A program made the position numbers and the translations under genes. 64,000 nt of DNA from Deinococcus sp. HSC-46F16. GTDB taxonomy: Bacteria > Deinococcota > Deinococci > Deinococcales > Deinococcaceae. The DNA is taken from contig NZ_JALJZW010000004.1 in assembly GCF_024171495.1 (NCBI RefSeq), forward strand, positions 67,001-131,000. Direction: 5' to 3'. Shown piece by piece: positions 56,476 to 64,000 of this stretch (the first letter of the stretch is position 1; each line of letters begins with the position of its first letter). A model generated the notes under the pieces. The model was not told the origin of the DNA. It saw only the letters and a list, made by a program, of their open reading frames with translations, and searched no databases.

Positions 56476-58461
56476 ATGCCTGCTGCCCTGCGCCTGACCC
56501 TCTGCCTTGCCCTCGGCCTGACCGCCTGCGGCACCCCGGCCCCGTCACCCGGTCCAGTGACGCCCCCGCCCGTCACGGCCCCGGCGGCTTCGGTCACGGG
56601 GCTGCGGCTGGACACCTCGGCCCTGGACCTTACGGTCGGTGCCCAGCGGCGCGTGCAGGCGACGGTGGAGGGCACGGGCAGCTTCAACCCGGCGGTCACC
56701 TGGGCGAGCGACCGCCCCGGCGTGGCGAGCGTGGATGGGCAGGGGCAGGTCAGCGCCGTGGGGGCCGGAAGCGCCAGCATCACGGCGACGAGCGTGCAGG
56801 ACCCGTCCCGCCGGGCCAGCCTGACGGTGACCGTGTCGGCCCCCCCGGCCCCCGTGCCCGGTCCGGTGGCTCCCACCGTCTCGGGGGTCACCCTCAGCGA
56901 GCCAGCGCTGGGCCTGACCGTGGGCACGGTTCGGTCGGTCACCGCCACGGTGCAGGGCACGGGCAATTTCAATCCGGCCGTCACCTGGACCACCTCCAAC
57001 CCGGGGGTGGCGGGCGTGGATGCGGCCGGGCGGATCACCGCCGTCGCCCCCGGCACCGCGACCGTGACCGCGACCAGCGTGAGCGACTCCAGCCAGCGGG
57101 CCAGCCTCACCGTGACGGTCAGCGCCCCAGCGCCCACCGCCAGCGTGACGGGGGTGACCCTGTCCCCGGCGAACCTCAGCCTGACGACGGGCGGCAGCCA
57201 GACGGTCACGGCGGCGGTACAGGGGACCGGCAGCTTCAACCCGGCTGTCACGTGGTCGACCTCCAACTCCAGTGTGGCGGGCGTGGACGCGGGGGGCCGG
57301 GTCACTGCCGCCGCTCCCGGCCAAGCCACCATTACCGCCACCAGTGTGGGCGACCCCAGCCGCCGGGCCAGCCTCACCGTGACCGTCAGCGCCCCGGCGC
57401 CCACGGTGACCGGGGTCACCCTCAGCCCCGCCTCCCTGACCCTGACCACGGGCAGCAGCCAGCCCGTCACCGCGACCGTGCAGGGGACGGGGAACTTCGA
57501 CGCGGCCGTCACGTGGTTCACCTCCAATCCCGGCGTGGCGGGGGTGGACAGCTCGGGGCAGGTCAGCGCCGTGGCCCCCGGCACCGCCACCGTCACCGCC
57601 GTCAGCGTGGGCGATTCCAGCCGGAAGATGGCCCTGACCGTGACGGTCGTGGCCCCGTCCCAGCCGCCCACCCCCCAACCCACCACGGACCCCTTCGCCA
57701 TCACGGTCGTCTTTCCGGACGGCACCCTGCTGACCCCCGCGCAACAGGCCGCCTTCACCGGGGCAGCGGCCCGCTGGTCGCAGGTGATCGCGGCGGGGCT
57801 GCCGGATGTGGCGGGCGTGCAGCTTTCCACCGGGGCGCGGGTCACAGTGGACGACCTGACCATCGTGGCGAGCAGCGTGCCCATCGACGGCCCCGGCAAG
57901 GTGCTGGGACAGGCCGGGCCAAGGCAGGTGCGGCCCGGCACCAGCCTGCCCCTCTGGGGCGAGATGCAATTCGACTCGGCCGACCTCGCGGGCATGGAGG
58001 CGAACGGCACCCTGACCGGCGTGATCCTGCACGAGATGGGCCACGTGCTGGGCCTCGGCACCCTGTGGAACAAGTTCCTGGCGGCCAACGCGGCCTCCTG
58101 CACGGCCGCGACCCAGGTGCAGTACACCGGGGCGGCGGGCCTGCGAGAGTACCGGGCGCTGGGCGGGCTGGCCGCCGCCGTCCCGGTCGAGGACAGTTAC
58201 GGCGAGGGCACCAAGTGCGGCCACTGGAAGAAGTCCGTCTTCGGGGCCGAGCTGATGACCGGCTTCGTGGGCCGGGGCCAGATGCCGCTGAGCCGCCTCA
58301 CGCTGGGGGCGCTGGCGGACCTGGGCTACAGCGTGAACTACGCGGCGGCGGACGCCTACGCCATGTCCAACGTGGCCGCGCAAGGGCTGGAAACCTTCCC
58401 CATCGTCGAGCGGCTGATCACGCCGGACGGGCTGGTAGGCGAGCCGCTGCACGGGCACTGA
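56476..58461 (+). CDS. Lipoprotein with four bacterial Ig-like (BIg2) repeats and a C-terminal metalloprotease
   Basis: This protein of about 661 residues has the lipobox LGLTACG at residues ~14-20, making it a likely lipoprotein. Four BIg2 domains of ~80 residues follow (each with a VTGVTLSPA-type start, VQGTGNFNPAVTW and a GxATITATSVGD block). A linker (SQPPTPQPTTDP) leads to a protease domain with the zinc site GVILHEMGHVLGLGTLW near residue 518 and downstream LMTGFVGRGQMPLS, resembling leishmanolysin/serralysin-type proteases. GGAG precedes the ATG at 56476; earlier in-frame ATGs at 56416 and 56434 are alternatives. A TAAAAT box lies near 56395. Confidence 0.85.
   Translation: MPAALRLTLCLALGLTACGTPAPSPGPVTPPPVTAPAASVTGLRLDTSALDLTVGAQRRVQATVEGTGSFNPAVTWASDRPGVASVDGQGQVSAVGAGSASITATSVQDPSRRASLTVTVSAPPAPVPGPVAPTVSGVTLSEPALGLTVGTVRSVTATVQGTGNFNPAVTWTTSNPGVAGVDAAGRITAVAPGTATVTATSVSDSSQRASLTVTVSAPAPTASVTGVTLSPANLSLTTGGSQTVTAAVQGTGSFNPAVTWSTSNSSVAGVDAGGRVTAAAPGQATITATSVGDPSRRASLTVTVSAPAPTVTGVTLSPASLTLTTGSSQPVTATVQGTGNFDAAVTWFTSNPGVAGVDSSGQVSAVAPGTATVTAVSVGDSSRKMALTVTVVAPSQPPTPQPTTDPFAITVVFPDGTLLTPAQQAAFTGAAARWSQVIAAGLPDVAGVQLSTGARVTVDDLTIVASSVPIDGPGKVLGQAGPRQVRPGTSLPLWGEMQFDSADLAGMEANGTLTGVILHEMGHVLGLGTLWNKFLAANAASCTAATQVQYTGAAGLREYRALGGLAAAVPVEDSYGEGTKCGHWKKSVFGAELMTGFVGRGQMPLSRLTLGALADLGYSVNYAAADAYAMSNVAAQGLETFPIVERLITPDGLVGEPLHGH
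56596..57652 (+). repeat. Four tandem BIg2-encoding repeats
   Basis: Four units of roughly 240-260 bp begin near 56596, 56882, 57151 and 57409. The last two share long stretches at the DNA level, suggesting recent duplication or gene conversion. Confidence 0.75.
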
Positions 58462-58473
58462 GGCGGAAAAGAC

Positions 58474-59277
58474 TTACGAGTGGGCCAATTCGCGCCGGAA
58501 AAAGGCCAGCAGCCGCCGCTCCACCTCCTCTTGATGGCTCTCGTGGATGTAATGGTCGCCGTCCAGCTCGACCAGCTCACTGCGGGCGCCCGCCGCGCTC
58601 AGGGCCGCGTGCATTCGCCGGGCCTGCGAGACCGGGACCTCCCCATCCTGCCGTCCATGCAGGTGCAGAAAGGGGGCCGAACGGGCCGAGGCGTGGGTGA
58701 CCGGACTCGCCCGCACCGCCAGGTCGGGCCGCTCGGCCAGCGGTGCCCCGAACAGCGCGAAAGGTTCCGGCCCAAACCCCATGGCCGGGTCGAGGAAGTC
58801 CATCACCCCGCAGACGTTCCCGACAGCCTGCACCCCGGACGACGCGCCCGGCCAGCCCCCCTCGGTGCCCTCCAAGTCAGGCGGCCCGGCGGTGGTCCCC
58901 AGCAGTCCGGCGAGGTGCCCCCCGGCGCTGACGCCCCAGACGCCGATGCGCTCCGGGTCGATGCCGTAAGGGTCGGCGTGGGCACGCAGCCACCGCACCG
59001 CCGTCTTGACATCGTGAAGTTGCGCGGGGAAGAGGGCGCCTGGGGCCAGCCGGTCGTCCACACTGACGGTCACGAAGCCCGCCCGCGCCAGAAACACGTT
59101 GGCGACCGGCCACTTGCTGAACATCCTCCAGGCGCCCCCGTGCAGGTGCATCACGGCGGGCCGCCGCTCAGAAGTTTTCTCACGGAGCCGCAACAGGTCC
59201 AGCCGCAGCCCGTAGGTGGTGAAGGGCAGGTCTTCCAGGAGTTCGAGGTCCGGGGGTGGGAAGGCGGCAGACTCCAC
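58474..59277 (-). CDS. Alpha/beta hydrolase (BD-FAE/HSL-like esterase)
   Basis: This 267-residue hydrolase has oxyanion motif MHLHGGAWRMF near 44, nucleophile elbow GVWGVSAGGHLAG near 115 (Ser in GVSAGG), Asp in LHGRQDGEVP near 208 and His in DGDHYIHES near 240. It probably cleaves short acyl esters, for example on sugars. No signal peptide. TAGGGT lies 6 nt before the GTG start (leaderless). It converges with the Ig-repeat protease and diverges from polA. Confidence 0.9.
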   Translation of the reverse strand: MESAAFPPPDLELLEDLPFTTYGLRLDLLRLREKTSERRPAVMHLHGGAWRMFSKWPVANVFLARAGFVTVSVDDRLAPGALFPAQLHDVKTAVRWLRAHADPYGIDPERIGVWGVSAGGHLAGLLGTTAGPPDLEGTEGGWPGASSGVQAVGNVCGVMDFLDPAMGFGPEPFALFGAPLAERPDLAVRASPVTHASARSAPFLHLHGRQDGEVPVSQARRMHAALSAAGARSELVELDGDHYIHESHQEEVERRLLAFFRRELAHS

Positions 59278-59345
59278 CCCACCACCCTATCCGCACGGCA
59301 GGCTGGGCCGCCCTCCCCTTCCCTACCCCTCCGTACAATGCCCGC

Positions 59346-62063
<2,718 letters not shown>

Positions 62064-62076
62064 GGACCACTCGAAG

Positions 62077-62118
62077 GGGGCGAGGTTCAGGGCAGCAACA
62101 CTCCCTGAACCTCGCCCC
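62077..62118 (+). terminator. Terminator after polA
   Basis: A perfect 16-bp stem, GGGGCGAGGTTCAGGG (62077-62092) with CCCTGAACCTCGCCCC (62103-62118), has a 10-nt loop. It lies between convergent genes. Confidence 0.85.
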
Positions 62119-62147
62119 TTCAAGGGTTCAAAATCAGCGCCGGGCCG

Positions 62148-62477
<330 letters not shown>

Positions 62478-62534
62478 GAAGCCCAGCATAACAGAGGCCC
62501 CGTCACCCCCCGGTCAGCGGCCCCAGCAGACATG

Positions 62535-62562
62535 AAAAAAGGCCTCCGCAGTGGGAGGCCCG
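62535..62562 (-). terminator. Terminator after the winged-helix gene
   Basis: On the minus strand GGCCTCC (62554-62560) pairs with GGAGGCC (62541-62547), followed by six T. Confidence 0.88.
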
Positions 62563-62578
62563 GGGAATCAGGGGAAGG

Positions 62579-63088
62579 TCAGGCGACCTGCTTCTTCTTG
62601 CCGGTCGCGGGGGCGGCGGGGGCCTGCTCCTGCCCCAGCGCCTGCGCTTCCTTGAGGCGGAAGATCACCAAGCTGCCCACGAAGGTGCAGGTGATCATGC
62701 CGTGCGCGTTCAGCAGCGACAAGGCCGCCATCACGTCGTCGCGGGTCATGCGGAGCTGGTCGCTCATGTACAGGGCGCTGTCGGCTCGGCCCTCCAGGTA
62801 GTCGCGCACCCGCTTGGCATCTTCGGTCAGCGGTGTGGCGGGCACGTCCGCGAGGCCGGGGTCGGCCAGGCCATACACGGCGCGGGTCCCGGTGCCGGGC
62901 AGGCGGCGCACCCGGCCCTGGTCGAGCAAGCTGGCGAGAGCGGCCCGCAGGTGCGACAGGGCCAGGCCGGTGGTCTTGGCGAGTTCGGTCTCGACCCATT
63001 CGGGCTTGCTTTCCAGCGCCTTCAGGACGAGCTTTTCGTTGGCACGCCGGGTCTCTTGCAGGTCTTCGAGGGTGGGGGGGTTAAACAT
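62579..63088 (-). CDS. Winged-helix DNA-binding protein with two helix-turn-helix units
   Basis: This 169-residue protein has a first wHTH at ~15-75 (LVLKALESKPEWVETELAK, then GLALSHLRAALASLLDQGRV) and a second at ~90-150 (RVRDYLEGRADSALYMSDQL, MTRDDVMAALSLLNAHGMI). The tail is Ala/Pro/Lys-rich (GKKKQVA). It is probably a transcription regulator; its target is unknown. A GGAGG site lies 7 nt before the ATG, and it has its own terminator. Confidence 0.75.
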   Translation of the reverse strand: MFNPPTLEDLQETRRANEKLVLKALESKPEWVETELAKTTGLALSHLRAALASLLDQGRVRRLPGTGTRAVYGLADPGLADVPATPLTEDAKRVRDYLEGRADSALYMSDQLRMTRDDVMAALSLLNAHGMITCTFVGSLVIFRLKEAQALGQEQAPAAPATGKKKQVA

Positions 63089-63496
63089 GCGCTATCCTCC
63101 GGAAAACCAGAGCGGACGGTCAGGCCCCTCCGGCAGTGAGTCGGGATCGTGGACTCGGTACAAGTGCGCAGGGCGCAACTTTCCTATTGTGACAGATCAG
63201 GCCCTCACCTGGATGAGGCAAGCTGATCTGGCCTTGAACCGGTTGGCGGACAGAAAGCTTGGGCGGCCAGGGCAGCCCGCGGTGGTCAGTTCGGTCTCCA
63301 GCGTACCCCTCCGCCATCTGACCACCGTGAGAGGGGCCACTGGGCGGCTGAGCATTTCTTGACAGGGCGGGGGCAGGTGCTGGCCGCCCTGCCGTGGAGA
63401 TGAAGTGCCCGGTTGACCGTCGCCTGGGCTCGCGTCCTTACTGTGAGCCCGGCAACGTTTGCCCCGCCCGTGCCGTAGGGTCGGGTGGGAGGAACG
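63089..63496. other. Gene-free stretch of 408 bp
   Basis: No convincing gene is present; open frames on both strands lack start signals and family likeness. It probably holds the divergent promoters of the winged-helix gene and the ABC transporter. Candidate boxes are TTGACC (63413) with TACTGT (63439), whose 20-bp spacing is poor, and a TAGGGT just upstream of the ABC gene. The piece at 63230-63400 could be decayed coding sequence, but I cannot identify it. Confidence 0.5.
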
Positions 63497-64000
63497 ATGC
63501 TGGAGATAAGGAACCTGAGCAAGACCTACGGGCGGCACGCGGCGCTGCGGGACGTGAGCCTCACGGCGGGGGAGGGTGAGGTCTTCGGGCTGCTCGGCCC
63601 CAATGGGGCGGGCAAAACCACCCTGCTGCGCATCCTGGCGACCCTCTTGCAACCGACGTCGGGCACCGCGAGCGTGGCGGGCCACGACGTGGGGCGCGAG
63701 CCGGAGGCGGTGCGCCGGGTGATCGGCGTGGTGAACGGCGGCATGGGCCTGCCCGCCCGCCTCACGGGGCGCGAGGTGCTGCGCTCCTTCGCGGGCTTCT
63801 ACGGCATGACGCGGGCGCAGGCCGACGCCCGCATCGCGGAGCTGGACGCCGCGCTGGACCTGGGGCGCACCCTCGACACCCGCGCGGGCGAGTACTCGAC
63901 GGGCATGAAGCGGAAGGTGGTGATCGCCCGCGCCGTGATCCACGACCCGCAGGTCCTGGTGCTCGACGAGGCGGCGAGCGGGCTGGACATCTTCGCGCGG
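63497..64000 (+). CDS. ABC transporter ATP-binding protein, 3' part beyond the window
   Basis: The first 168 codons are present and open to the window edge. Motifs are Walker A LLGPNGAGKTTLLR near 35, signature YSTGMKRKVVIARA near 133 and Walker B VLVLDEAASGLD near 153. It resembles NatA-type sodium or drug exporter ATPases. GGGAGG lies 5 nt before the ATG. Confidence 0.92.
   Translation, partial: MLEIRNLSKTYGRHAALRDVSLTAGEGEVFGLLGPNGAGKTTLLRILATLLQPTSGTASVAGHDVGREPEAVRRVIGVVNGGMGLPARLTGREVLRSFAGFYGMTRAQADARIAELDAALDLGRTLDTRAGEYSTGMKRKVVIARAVIHDPQVLVLDEAASGLDIFAR

Noticed and set aside
62814..63362. Plus-strand open frame spanning the winged-helix gene and the gap
   Set aside because: It is antisense to the winged-helix gene, and its tail has no family likeness or start signal.
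63197..63943. Minus-strand open frame of 248 codons at the right end
   Set aside because: It is mostly antisense to the ABC transporter ATPase, which has all ABC motifs on the plus strand.

Overview
The window looks like Deinococcus chromosome. It is GC-rich, and it carries polA with a long charged insertion, the MglA/MglB pair, the futalosine-pathway gene mqnD and a c-di-AMP receptor-like gene. At least fifteen genes have a TANNNT -10 box only 6-8 nt before the start codon, the leaderless promoter layout typical of Deinococcus.

Left part (1 to about 21.8 kb) is accessory DNA, probably the right-hand portion of an integrated element or genomic island. It holds: (a) a partial exonuclease-DinG helicase at the left edge; (b) a GmrSD-like DUF262/DUF1524 gene with a small unknown partner; (c) a 10.1-kb minus-strand defence operon in the order SNF2 helicase, AIPR nuclease, XRE antitoxin, PIN toxin, type III Mod, type III Res, in which almost every junction is a 4-nt stop/start overlap; (d) a plus-strand operon of replication-relaxation-like protein, coiled-coil protein, unknown protein, TnpB-like RuvC nuclease and Phd-like antitoxin, followed at once by a strong promoter, a highly structured RNA of about 207 nt and an intrinsic terminator; (e) tyrosine integrase, primase-polymerase and SF3-like ATPase in one overlapping operon, then an iteron/cruciform region, ending at a tRNA-Arg gene. 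The TnpB-like protein with its neighbouring structured RNA, and the six-gene defence operon, are the most interesting parts.

Middle (21.8-33.6 kb): a Ser-Ser-Arg tRNA operon with a near-perfect promoter; a membrane-anchored nitrilase-fold protein lacking its Cys nucleophile; the pxpBCA 5-oxoprolinase operon; a SARP/STAND regulator; and a chaperone-usher pilus operon (two pilin-like subunits, chaperone, usher) whose promoter is preceded by three CTAATG repeats at exactly 10-bp spacing.

Right part (33.6-64 kb) is ordinary core genome: dGTPase; a diguanylate cyclase-Nudix-ribF operon; mqnD; a PQQ sugar dehydrogenase with a Cu/Zn-SOD/beta-propeller fusion; an ABC exporter; greA; mglAB; phosphoesterase; S41 protease; cysteine synthase; a DUF937 protein; a polysaccharide deacetylase-barrel fusion; two base-excision glycosylase-family genes; a small-molecule kinase; glmM; an Ig-repeat metalloprotease lipoprotein; a lipase-like hydrolase; polA; a PII-like c-di-AMP receptor; a winged-helix regulator; and the start of another ABC transporter. 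Dispersed GC-rich palindromic repeats lie at about 26.1 kb and 52.1-52.4 kb.
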